DNA of 64,000 nucleotides from Flavobacterium agri. Its GTDB lineage: Bacteria > Bacteroidota > Bacteroidia > Flavobacteriales > Flavobacteriaceae. Under the pieces are notes generated by a model. It made no database searches. It saw only the letters and a program-made list of their open reading frames with translations, and was not told where the DNA came from. Positions 16,916 through 26,000 of the stretch are shown here, piece after piece (position 1 is the first letter of the stretch; the number at the start of each line of letters is the position of its first letter). The stretch spans positions 186,001-250,000 of the forward strand of contig NZ_JACBJI010000006.1 in assembly GCF_013401995.1 (NCBI RefSeq). The letters are read 5' to 3'. The translations under genes were made by a program, and so were the position numbers.

Positions 16916-18808
16916 ATGACCGCGCTTGAGACGCTGCGAAAATATTGGCAACACGATGCGTTCCGGGAAATCCAGGACGAAATCATCACGTCGGTTCTCG
17001 ACGGGAAAGATACGTTTGCGTTGCTGCCGACCGGAGGCGGAAAATCGATCTGCTTCCAGGTTCCGGGCATGATGAAAGACGGCATCTGCGTAGTCGTTTC
17101 GCCTTTGATCGCGCTGATGAAAGATCAGGTGAACAATTTGCAGAAACGCGACATTAAAGCCATTGCGTTAACAGGCGGATTGAGTCAGGACGATATTTCG
17201 GACCTGCTCGACAACTGCCGATTCGGGAACTACAAATTCCTGTACGTGTCGCCCGAAAGACTGCAATCGGAATGGATCGTGGACCGCATCAAAGCGCTTC
17301 CGGTAAATTTAATTGCGATAGACGAGGCGCATTGCGTTTCTCAATGGGGACACGATTTCCGTCCGGCCTATCTCAAGATTTCGGAGCTCAAGCCGCATTT
17401 TCCTAAAATACCTTTTCTCGCGTTGACGGCTTCGGCTACCGATCGCGTGCAAACCGACGTCATAACCCAATTGAAACTCGATTCGCCTAATGTTTTCCGT
17501 AAGTCGTTCGTTCGTGAAAATTTGGGCTACATGACGTATTCCACCGAGGACAAATTGTATCGCGCTTCGCAAATCCTCAAGAAATATCCGCAGCCATCGA
17601 TCGTATATGTGCGCAACCGGAAATCGTGCGTCGAAGTTTCGGAACAGCTCAAAACCCTGGGTTTTACAGCGACGTTCTATCACGGCGGCTTGCATCCGAA
17701 AGACAAGGAAAAGAACATGAATACGTGGATGAACGATTCGGCCCAGGTCATGGTCGCGACGAATGCGTTCGGAATGGGCATCGACAAGCCCGACGTGAAG
17801 ACGGTCATCCATATACAATTGCCCGAAAACCTCGAGAATTATTATCAGGAAGCCGGACGCGCCGGAAGAAACGGTGAAAAAGCGTTTGCCGTTTTGCTCA
17901 CCGCGCCAAGCGATACAGCGATGGCCGAAAGCCAATTCCTATCGGTTTTGCCCGACAAGGAATTCCTGACCAAAGTATATGTGAAGCTTTGCAATTATTT
18001 CCAGATCGCTTACGGTGAAGGCATCGAGTCGGAATTCGCGTTCAACCTCAACCATTTTTGCGCCCAATACCAATTCCCGGTAATCAAGGTTTTCAATGCG
18101 TTACTGTTTCTCGACAGACAGGGCGTCTTGACGTTGTCCCAGGAGTTTTCCGAAAAAATCACGGCCCAATTCATCATCGAATCCAAAGAAGTGATCCGAT
18201 ATATGAGCCTGAATCCGCAGGACGAGGATATTTTGTTGGCAATTTTACGCGGCTATCCCGGAATTTACGACGTGCCCGCATCGTTGAACATATCGGTAAT
18301 CGCCAAAAAATCGGGGCGACATGAATCCGAAGTATATGCATTGCTTCTCAAACTCAAAGAACGACAGGTAATCGATTATCAGGCGCGCAATAACGACGCG
18401 ACTTTGGTTTTCAACGAAGTGCGCGAGGACGAACGCACGATAAACCGCGTGTCTAAATACCTCGAAGCGCAAAACCGGTCGAAGCACGAACAGCTCGAGG
18501 CCGTGATCGCGTACGTTTCAGACAATTCCCGTTGCAAAAGCGTGCAATTGATGGCGTACTTCGGCGAAAAGACCGACGATTGCGGAATTTGCTCGTACTG
18601 CATTTCGAAACAGAAAAAAGCGTCGGAAGACATTTCGGTCTCCGAGAAAATCAAAATGCTGCTTTCTTCGGAAGACCTGAACTCGCGAGAACTCGAAAAC
18701 CTCACGCGCGAACCGTCGAATGACGTTATCTTTGCGCTTCAGGAAATGCTCGAGTCAGGTTATATCACGATCCGTCCGAACAACAAATACACTTTATCCA
18801 AAAAATGA
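16916..18808 (+). CDS. recQ: ATP-dependent DNA helicase RecQ
   Basis: 3'-5' DNA helicase acting in recombinational repair. The 630-residue product has the superfamily 2 motifs: Walker A TGGGKS (39-44), DEAH box (136-139) in AIDEAHCVSQWGHDFRP, and motif VI QEAGRAGRNG. A four-Cys zinc site follows (C at about 540 and CGICSYC near 557). The C-terminal part looks like a winged helix; no HRDC domain is evident, so this is the shorter RecQ form. Its stop overlaps the fmt start (ATGA), so the two genes are translationally coupled. Confidence 0.95.
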   Translation: MTALETLRKYWQHDAFREIQDEIITSVLDGKDTFALLPTGGGKSICFQVPGMMKDGICVVVSPLIALMKDQVNNLQKRDIKAIALTGGLSQDDISDLLDNCRFGNYKFLYVSPERLQSEWIVDRIKALPVNLIAIDEAHCVSQWGHDFRPAYLKISELKPHFPKIPFLALTASATDRVQTDVITQLKLDSPNVFRKSFVRENLGYMTYSTEDKLYRASQILKKYPQPSIVYVRNRKSCVEVSEQLKTLGFTATFYHGGLHPKDKEKNMNTWMNDSAQVMVATNAFGMGIDKPDVKTVIHIQLPENLENYYQEAGRAGRNGEKAFAVLLTAPSDTAMAESQFLSVLPDKEFLTKVYVKLCNYFQIAYGEGIESEFAFNLNHFCAQYQFPVIKVFNALLFLDRQGVLTLSQEFSEKITAQFIIESKEVIRYMSLNPQDEDILLAILRGYPGIYDVPASLNISVIAKKSGRHESEVYALLLKLKERQVIDYQARNNDATLVFNEVREDERTINRVSKYLEAQNRSKHEQLEAVIAYVSDNSRCKSVQLMAYFGEKTDDCGICSYCISKQKKASEDISVSEKIKMLLSSEDLNSRELENLTREPSNDVIFALQEMLESGYITIRPNNKYTLSKK

Positions 18809-19752
18809 ACAAACTACGAATCGTTTTTATGGGAACGCCCGAATTTGCCGTGGGCATTCTCGACAGCATAATCAAATCGGGCCACGAGGTCGTCGGCGTC
18901 ATAACGGCAGCCGACAAACCTGCGGGCCGCGGACAGAAAATCAAATATTCCGCAGTTAAGGAATACGCGCTTGAAAAAGGGTTGACATTGCTTCAGCCAC
19001 CAAATCTGAAGGACGAAGATTTCTTGTCGGAACTTAAAGCTTTAAATGCGAACCTTCAGGTCGTCGTCGCCTTCCGCATGTTGCCCAAAGCGGTTTGGGC
19101 GATGCCCGAATTCGGGACGTTCAATCTGCACGCGTCGTTGCTTCCGCAATATCGCGGTGCGGCGCCGATCAATTGGGCGATCATAAACGGCGAAACCAAA
19201 ACGGGCGTGACGACTTTTTTCATCGACGAGAAAATCGATACGGGCGCGATGATTTTGAGCAAGGAAATAGGAATCGGCGAAAATGAAACGGCTGGTGAAT
19301 TGCACGACCGGTTGATGGCTATCGGAAGCGAAGCCGTAGTCGAGACGTTGGAAAAAATCGCTTCAGGAAATGCAACGACCACGATCCAGTCGGATTCCGC
19401 AGCGCTTAAAACGGCCTATAAACTCGACCGCGACAACTGCAAGATCGACTGGACGAAATCGGCAAAGGAAATCCACGACCTGATTCGCGGGCTTTCGCCT
19501 TATCCTGCCGCTTGGTGCTGGTTCAAGGACAACGGCCAGGAATGGAACGTGAAAATCTACGATGCATCGGTCGAAAAACAAGATCACGACCACGCTGCAG
19601 GAACAATCGTTTCAGGTAAAAAGGAACTGAAAATAGCGGTTAAGGACGGCTTCATAAAAATCAACTCATTGCAATTTCCGGGTAAGAAAAAAATGACAAC
19701 CCAGGAGCTTTTGAATGGGGTTTCGTTTTCTGAATCGGCAATCGCGTCTTAA
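18805..19752 (+). CDS. fmt: methionyl-tRNA formyltransferase
   Basis: Formylates initiator Met-tRNA using 10-formyl-tetrahydrofolate. The 315-residue product has the N-terminal formyltransferase Rossmann domain with catalytic N107, H109 (FNLHASLLPQYRGAAP) and D145 (DEKIDTG), and a C-terminal OB-fold tRNA-binding domain from about 205. The length is normal. The start overlaps recQ by four bases. Confidence 0.97.
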   Translation: MNKLRIVFMGTPEFAVGILDSIIKSGHEVVGVITAADKPAGRGQKIKYSAVKEYALEKGLTLLQPPNLKDEDFLSELKALNANLQVVVAFRMLPKAVWAMPEFGTFNLHASLLPQYRGAAPINWAIINGETKTGVTTFFIDEKIDTGAMILSKEIGIGENETAGELHDRLMAIGSEAVVETLEKIASGNATTTIQSDSAALKTAYKLDRDNCKIDWTKSAKEIHDLIRGLSPYPAAWCWFKDNGQEWNVKIYDASVEKQDHDHAAGTIVSGKKELKIAVKDGFIKINSLQFPGKKKMTTQELLNGVSFSESAIAS

Positions 19753-19855
19753 CCCTCGTCGTTATTGGGATGGCGGAAATTTTGACTTTTGCAAGCGGCT
19801 TTTTCCACAAAACATTTAAGTTATCAACAAATCGGTCAAAAACACGCGCCAAGTC

Positions 19856-19885
19856 TTGCGTGGTAAGGAATTCCTTTTAAATTTG
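19856..19885 (+). promoter_or_regulatory. promoter of the HU gene
   Basis: TTG (19856-19858), a 19-base spacer and TAAATTTG (19878-19885) match the consensus exactly, 45 bases before the HU start. Confidence 0.85.
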
Positions 19886-19930
19886 TTTCAAAGAACTAAA
19901 TGTTTAACCAATCAATTAATAACTATTATC

Positions 19931-20203
19931 ATGAACAAATCAGAATTAATCGATGCTATTGCTGCTGATGCAGGAATTTCAAAAGCAGCTGCAAAATCAG
20001 CACTAGAATCATTTTTGAACAACGTTGGAGGCACTCTTAAAAAAGGAGGACGCGTATCTCTTGTTGGTTTCGGATCTTGGTCAGTATCTAAAAGAGCTGC
20101 ACGTGAAGGACGTAACCCACAAACTGGTAAGACAATCAAAATCGCTGCTAAAAACGTTGTGAAGTTCAAAGCTGGTGCTGAATTGGAAGGTGGCGTAAAC
20201 TAA
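19931..20203 (+). CDS. HU family DNA-binding protein
   Basis: Nucleoid-associated histone-like protein that bends DNA as a dimer. The 90-residue product has the complete HU fold: helical body (MNKSELIDAIAADAGISKAA), the GFGSW turn near residue 46, the arm with RAAREGRNPQTGK and a closing helix. The ATG at 19931 gives the standard N-terminus; the in-frame TTG at 19856 is the -33 box. Codons differ from the neighbours (GCT, TCA, AAA, CTT instead of GCG, TCG), a mark of selection for high expression. Single-gene unit with strong promoter and terminator. Confidence 0.96.
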   Translation: MNKSELIDAIAADAGISKAAAKSALESFLNNVGGTLKKGGRVSLVGFGSWSVSKRAAREGRNPQTGKTIKIAAKNVVKFKAGAELEGGVN

Positions 20204-20232
20204 GAAGCTAAAACATACTGATTTAAGAAAAG

Positions 20233-20260
20233 GTCTTTCTACGGAAAGACTTTTTTTTTT
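20233..20260 (+). terminator. terminator of the HU gene
   Basis: GTCTTTC (20233-20239) and GAAAGAC (20244-20250) form a perfect stem followed by ten T residues. Confidence 0.9.
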
Positions 20261-20328
20261 GCAACTTCATTAGGTTTTTTAGGCGTTCAAAAGTTTTTTT
20301 GTTAAATTTAAAGCAAAAACGCGGTAAT

Positions 20329-20889
20329 ATGATTTCAGAAAAACTCAACAAAGGGCTTTTGCTGATAGCTGAACCCTCAATCTTAGGTGACATTTCATTC
20401 AACCGCTCGGTCATCCTGTTAGCAGACCACAATGTAGACGGTTCGGTGGGCTTTATTTTGAATAAACCGCTCAAATATACCGTCAGCGATCTCGTACCCG
20501 ATATAGAAGCCAATTTCAAGATTTACAACGGCGGACCGGTCGAACAGGACAACTTGTATTTCATCCACAACATCCCGGAACTGATTCCCGAAAGCATAGA
20601 GATTTCGAACGGCATTTATTGGGGTGGTGATTTCGACCTGACCAAGAAACTCATAAACGAAGGCAAGGTCAAAAAGGAGAATATCCGTTTCTTTTTGGGA
20701 TATACGGGTTGGGCCGCACAGCAACTCGAAGACGAGATGCAGTCCAATTCATGGATTTTGGCCGAAAACGTCTACAAAAACAAAATCATCGGCAAATCGA
20801 CAAACGATTTCTGGAAGGAAAAAATCCTGGAGTTAGGCGGCGACTACATGCTTTGGTCCAACGCACCCGAAAATCCGATGCTCAATTAA
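20329..20889 (+). CDS. YqgE/AlgH family protein
   Basis: A 186-residue cytosolic protein of the conserved UPF0301 family; biochemical function is unknown. The family signature is clear: GLLLIAEP, DISFNRSVILLADHN and GSVGFILNKP in the first 55 residues, then GGPV and GYTGWAAQQLEDE. The ATG at 20329 is chosen over an upstream start that would lie in the promoter region. It converges on the aminotransferase gene, overlapping its end by four bases. Confidence 0.93.
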   Translation: MISEKLNKGLLLIAEPSILGDISFNRSVILLADHNVDGSVGFILNKPLKYTVSDLVPDIEANFKIYNGGPVEQDNLYFIHNIPELIPESIEISNGIYWGGDFDLTKKLINEGKVKKENIRFFLGYTGWAAQQLEDEMQSNSWILAENVYKNKIIGKSTNDFWKEKILELGGDYMLWSNAPENPMLN

Positions 20890-21722
20890 GAAAGCCTGAC
20901 CTGGGCGTTCAATTTCACGAGTAAATCTTCGGCAACCGTCGTCACGTAAGACTTCTTGCGGTATTTCGTAACGGGTTGGATTCCCGTAATGACGTTCGTG
21001 ATGAACAATTCGTCGGCTTTTTGAAGATCGAAAGGCGAAATAGCTTCTTCCACCACTTCCAATTCGGAATTCTTTTTTGCGATGGCGAGGATTTGCTTGC
21101 GCATCACGCCGTTCAAACAACCTTCTGAAACCGGAGGCGTGACGAGTTTTTTACCAGTCAACATGAATAAATTGCCATTGATGGCCTCGATCACGTTTTT
21201 TTCTTCGTTCATCAGCAGACAGTTCGCATATCCGTTCTCATCGGCATAAATCGCCGACGTAATATTGACGAGTTTGTTCGTGCTTTTGATCGACGACAGC
21301 AATTGTTTGGTTACATAGAAATCCTTGAACAGCTCGACTTCATATTCAATATCGGAAATCGAATACAGTTTTTGCGCTAGTGGCTGAACCGAAACGATCC
21401 ATTCCACTTTGTTGGTTTCCGGCAGATAAAATCCTCCGCCCGATCTGAAAACCGTAATCCGGACACGAGCGGAATCTTCGCATTTGGCTTCGCGAGCCGT
21501 CTCGAGCAATTGGTTTTCGACGAATTCCATCGTGAACTCCATCGGAATCTGCATCCTGATGACGCGCATCGACGACATCAGCCTGAAATAATGATCTTCC
21601 AAAAACAACACTTTTCCGTCGAGCACGCGTACGGTTTCAAAAACGCCGTCCCCGAAAAGAAGGCCACGGTTATCGGTTTGCGGATGTGTATCGGAAATGA
21701 ATTTCCCGTTGTGGTTGAGCAT
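20886..21722 (-). CDS. class IV PLP-dependent aminotransferase
   Basis: A 278-residue fold-type IV PLP enzyme related to branched-chain aminotransferase (IlvE) and 4-amino-4-deoxychorismate lyase (PabC). The Schiff-base Lys is K146 in SIKSTNKL; the phosphate loop EGCLNGVMRKQIL and the N-terminal GLLFGDGVFET match the family. Size and the GDGVFET block favour the PabC-like side, which would place it in folate synthesis, but specificity cannot be fixed from sequence. It is the usual neighbour of YqgE and HU in flavobacteria. Confidence 0.88.
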   Translation of the reverse strand: MLNHNGKFISDTHPQTDNRGLLFGDGVFETVRVLDGKVLFLEDHYFRLMSSMRVIRMQIPMEFTMEFVENQLLETAREAKCEDSARVRITVFRSGGGFYLPETNKVEWIVSVQPLAQKLYSISDIEYEVELFKDFYVTKQLLSSIKSTNKLVNITSAIYADENGYANCLLMNEEKNVIEAINGNLFMLTGKKLVTPPVSEGCLNGVMRKQILAIAKKNSELEVVEEAISPFDLQKADELFITNVITGIQPVTKYRKKSYVTTVAEDLLVKLNAQVRLS

Positions 21723-21774
21723 AAAAAAACCCTGATTAAAGTCAGGGCAAATATACGTTTTATGTAGCGTTTGG

Positions 21775-22167
21775 CTAAACCGAACCGATTACATGCTTCA
21801 GATCGGCTATTTGGTTTTCCCACAACTGTTTGGCTTCTTCCACTTCGTCTTCGTCTGCATAATCGATAACCAAAAGCGAGACGTCTTTGGTGATTTCATC
21901 TTCAAGGATACGCAGTTCAAAAAACAGGTCGGTATCGTTATTTTGCTCGTCAACCCAACGGTATTTTACCTTTTCACCGGTTTTTTTCGAGGTAAGGCGC
22001 GCACGTTCCTCGGTATCGTTCCAGATGAAAGTGAAGATTTCGCCACGAGAATTCACGTTGTCTGCAAACCACTCCGAAAGGCCCGATGGCGTAGAAATAT
22101 ATTGGTAAAGAAGTTGTGGTGAAGAGTTTAGCGGAAATTCGAGTTCGTATCGGACTTTTACGTTCAT
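21775..22167 (-). CDS. START-like/SRPBCC domain protein
   Basis: A 130-residue cytosolic protein with the helix-grip fold of the AHSA1/START superfamily: an N-terminal strand (VRYELEFPLNSSPQLLYQYI), the typical PSGLSEWFADNV helix and a long C-terminal helix that ends in TKDVSLLVIDYADEDEVEEAKQLWENQI. Such proteins bind hydrophobic ligands or partner proteins, but no ligand is known here. It lies 52 bases upstream of the aminotransferase on the same strand. Confidence 0.87.
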   Translation of the reverse strand: MNVKVRYELEFPLNSSPQLLYQYISTPSGLSEWFADNVNSRGEIFTFIWNDTEERARLTSKKTGEKVKYRWVDEQNNDTDLFFELRILEDEITKDVSLLVIDYADEDEVEEAKQLWENQIADLKHVIGSV

Positions 22168-22251
22168 ATGGAAACTTTTATTTTTTGGAAATATATAGAA
22201 TTAAAACTGAAATGGCTCTTTTTTGAAAAATATTTTTTTTGGAATCAGAAT

Positions 22252-22281
22252 TTGCGCAAACGCGATTTAGTTATATATTTG
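22252..22281 (+). promoter_or_regulatory. promoter of tRNA-Met
   Basis: TTG (22252-22254), a 19-base spacer and TATATTTG (22274-22281) match the consensus exactly, 34 bases before the tRNA. Confidence 0.85.
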
Positions 22282-22315
22282 CACCCGCATTCAAGGATGC
22301 AATAACCGAAAAATT

Positions 22316-22389
22316 GGCGAGGTAGCTCAGTCGGTTAGAGCGCAGGATTCATAACCCTGAGGTCACGGGTTCAACTCCCGTCCTCGCTA
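22316..22389 (+). tRNA. tRNA-Met (CAU anticodon)
   Basis: A 74-base cloverleaf: acceptor GGCGAGG (22316-22322) pairs with CCTCGCT (22382-22388) with one G-T pair, the D arm is AGCTCAGTCGGTTAGAGC, and the T arm ACGGG/CCCGT is perfect. The anticodon loop TTCATAA gives CAU. The anticodon stem reads CAGGA/CCCTG, so pair 31-39 is an A-C mismatch. CCA is not encoded. Elongator tRNA-Met is preferred; tRNA-Ile2, which also has CAU before lysidine modification, is not excluded. Confidence 0.95.
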
Positions 22390-22393
22390 CAAG

Positions 22394-22421
22394 AAAAGTC
22401 ATCAGAAATGGTGACTTTTTT
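22394..22421 (+). terminator. terminator of tRNA-Met
   Basis: AAAAGTCA (22394-22401) pairs with TGACTTTT (22412-22419) and runs into further T residues. Confidence 0.85.
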
Positions 22422-22790
22422 ATTTTACCCGAATCTGGAAACGGAACATGATTTACTGGCGCATATCCGTTCACTCATATAAGTTAGTCCGACACATATT
22501 CTTTTTCCTTATAGTTCTTGTTTTCTCACTGAACAGTTCAGCTTGAGCAATCCAGGAAATTCTTCTTACAAATAAAGCTGACCAAATCTAACATCAACTA
22601 GCAAAAAACCTTTGCCACGGTCCGATAACTGGCACTAATAGTGTTCTTTGCGCTATTTTTCGTACAAAATAAATAGTTTCATTCTTCCTGTTGTTCAATT
22701 GATTACTAATTAGTTAGGTTTTGATTACGGAATTGGTCTTCAATGTCGTTTATCGATAATTTCTGTAAGTTTTTTCATATATAAAATATT

Positions 22791-22830
22791 ATTTTATGCA
22801 TTTTATCGATATTTTATGCATTTTATCGAT
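22791..22830. repeat. perfect 20-base tandem duplication
   Basis: ATTTTATGCATTTTATCGAT occurs at 22791-22810 and again at 22811-22830. It lies 30 bases upstream of the -7 box of the giant gene. Confidence 0.9.
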
Positions 22831-22860
22831 GAAAAAATTTTTTTTTCTGATTCGAACTTC

Positions 22861-22868
22861 TACATTTG
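22861..22868 (+). promoter_or_regulatory. -7 box of the giant secreted protein gene
   Basis: TACATTTG fits TAnnTTTG, but no TTG is found at the -33 position (a T run is there instead), so the promoter may be weak or activator-dependent. Confidence 0.55.
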
Positions 22869-23009
22869 ACTTGTTAAAATTTCTTTAATACCACGAAAGG
22901 AATTTAACGATGCGCTTACCGGTAAACGGAAAGCCAACGTACGAACACCAATTCGAAACAAATTTTAACCACTGCCAACCTAAACCATGCAGTACAACTA
23001 ACTAGAGTT

Positions 23010-26000
23010 ATGGAAAAAATTACGCAACTCGACAAAAAACTCATCATGATGATTTTCCTTGCATTGACATCGTTGCAAGGATTTTCCCAATCACAACAAT
23101 TTGACACCAACGGAACCTTTACTGTTCCTGCCGGAGTGACTTCGGTCACCGTACAGGCTTGGGGAGCTGGAGGCCACGGAGGTAACCGAACGTCATCTGG
23201 CCGCGCCGGAGGTGGTGGAGGTGGCGCCTATGCCAGTTCCGTCATTGCGGTAACACCTGGCCAATCCATTCCTATTACGGTAGGTCAAGGCTCGGGCGAT
23301 GACAATCCCGGAGGCGATTCGTGGTTCCTGAACGCGAGCACAGTTATGGCCAAAGGCGGTAACAGCGGACCAAACAACGGTTCTACGGGAGGTTCGGGTG
23401 GCTCGGCTATATCATCCGTCGGGGCAACGAAATACGCCGGAGGAAACGGAGCGGGCACGACCGCGAGCAACTCTGGCGGGGGTGGATCTTCTGCCGCATC
23501 TACCGCTGTGGGAACAAATGCCAGCGGCCAAACCGGAGGAAACGCACCTGGAGATGGAGGAGACGGAGGGGACGGACGCGGAAGCGGCGGCAACGGAACC
23601 GATGGAGATGCTCCAGGCGGTGGCGGTGGCGGTGCCTACAAATCGGGCAGCTCTAATCGTACCGGTGGAGACGGTGGAAACGGTCGCGTGATCGTAACCT
23701 ACGTGATCCAGGATATGAATATCACCGGGAATAGCATAAACATCGTTTCAGGCGATACCACCCCATCTACGGCAGATTTCACCGATTTCGGATCGGTATT
23801 CGCTTCTTCCGGGACAATTGTGCGCAATTTCTCTATCCAAAACACGGGAACGGCTGCTCTTACAGGTGTAACCGTTAGCATTTCGGGAGCCAACGCATCC
23901 GATTTTGCGCTTACGACATCGCCTACTGTCAGTATTGCTGCAGCAGGAAACAGTACGTTCACCATAACCTTCGACCCATCGGCTTTGGGCAGTCGTACCG
24001 CTACGGTAAGCGTTGCCAGCAATGACCCAGACGAGAATCCTTACACGTTCGCGATACAAGGAATGGGGACACTTCCGGTAAGCATGTCGGTTTCCGGAAA
24101 TGCAACACTCATTACAGACGGAGATACCACACCTTCAACCACAGACGACACCGATTTCGGCACATGTGACCTTACAACCGGATCGATCGTAAAAGTATTT
24201 ACGGTATCCAATGCTTCATTCGCCAATACATTGAGCATTACGGGTGTCACCTTTTCCGGTACAGGATCAGGGGATTTTTCGGTTACGCCTACCACGGCAA
24301 GTATCGCCGGAGGAGCTTCCGCGAATTTCACGGTTACGTTCAACCCTACTACGGCAGGTGTCCGCAACGTCACGATGAATTTCGCGAATAACGATCCCGA
24401 CAACAACCCATACGATTTTTCAATCCGTGCGACCGGTGCCGATCCGGACATCAGCGTCCAAGGTAACTCAGTTACGATTGCCGATAACGACACGACGCCT
24501 TCGACTACCGACGGTACGAACATGGGATCTGTAGTCGTTATAGGCAACACATCGATTTCCCAAACGTTTTACATCCACAACCTCAGCGGTGCGGGAATGC
24601 CGCTTACCATTACGAGCGTTACGAGTTCAAGCAGCCAATTCACGATTTCCACGGCTCCGGCAAGTACGGTTGCAGTGGGCGCTTCAACGCCTTTCGTGGT
24701 GACGTTCGACCCGACTTCTACGGGCACGAAAACGACGACCATCACGATCACCAGCAATGATGCCAATACGTCGTATGTGTTCTCGGTTTCAGGTGTCGGA
24801 ACAGACCCTGAAATAGACGTTCAGGGCAACAGCACGAGTATTTCCGATGGAGATACCACGCCAAGCACAGGTGACTGGACCAACTTCGGAACGACTCCGC
24901 TACAGGCCGGTTTTATTAACAGGACTTTTACGATTTCGAACAGCGCATCGGCTACAGGCCCGCTTAATTTGGGAACTATAACCGTAACCGGTACGAATCC
25001 TAGCGATTTTACCGCGACACAACCAGCTGCCACAACTTTGGCCGCAGGTGCAAGCACCACATTCACGGTTTCATTCGACCCGACGGCTTCGGGAACACGC
25101 ACGGCTACCATCAATATTCCGAACAACGACAGTAACGAATCGACCTATGATTTTGCGGTTTCGGGCTTCGGAAACGATCCTGAAATGGAAGTTTTGGGCA
25201 ACGGTGTGCCGATCTTGGATGCAACGACGGCCACTTCCGTACTTGACAATACCGACTTCGGATCGGTGTCAATGCAAGGCGGATCGGCTATCGCGAACTA
25301 TACCATTACGAATAATGGCGTAGGAACAATGAGTATCGGAGCGATCTCGTTCACGGGGTCTGGAGCGGCTTTCTTTGCCGTTGCGACAGCTCCGCCGGCT
25401 ACGTTGGCTCAAGGCGCTTCGACGACTTTCCAGATCAGCTTCACGCCGACTTCTATAGGAACGAAGACTGCCACGATTTACATCACAAACGACGATTACG
25501 ACGAGAATCCGTACAATTTCAACCTTACAGGTCTCGGCGTTAGGACCTATCCTGACACCGATAACGACGGGGTTGCCGACAATGTCGATATCGACGACGA
25601 CAACGACGGCATCATCGATACGCAGGAACAAAGCAATTGCGTGCAGTCGGTGTATTCGAATACTACAGAACACACGTTCCTCAACGAAACTTTCGGTGCC
25701 GGCACGACAAAAGGTCAGATCAACATCAACATTCCGGGTGCGACGTGTACGTACTGTTATGAAGACGGAATCGTTCAGGCCAATACGACCGCTTGTCCGA
25801 GCCAGTCGAGCGCCATTCTTGACGATGGTGAATATGTGGTGACGCACCGTATCGCGAATACGACTGTCGGACATCCGGACAACATCCACTACGATCTTGC
25901 CTGGAACGGTTTGGAAGACCACACCACCGGCGACACCTACGGGAGGATGGCGGTTTTCAACGCGAGTTACGCACCGGGCGTTTTCTATGAGACGACCATC

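Larger units (their letters stand above)
22422..23009. other. AT-rich intergenic region before the giant secreted protein
   Basis: No gene of convincing length is seen on either strand. It holds a perfect 20-base tandem duplication (22791-22830), a further ATCGAT word upstream and a -7 box at 22861-22868, leaving an untranslated leader of about 135 bases. This is consistent with a regulatory region for the gene at 23010. Confidence 0.6.

Noticed and set aside
22422..23009. Short protein-coding genes in the AT-rich gap before the giant gene
   Set aside because: Open frames here are short and without recognisable N-termini or domains; the only long one overlaps the giant gene antisense.
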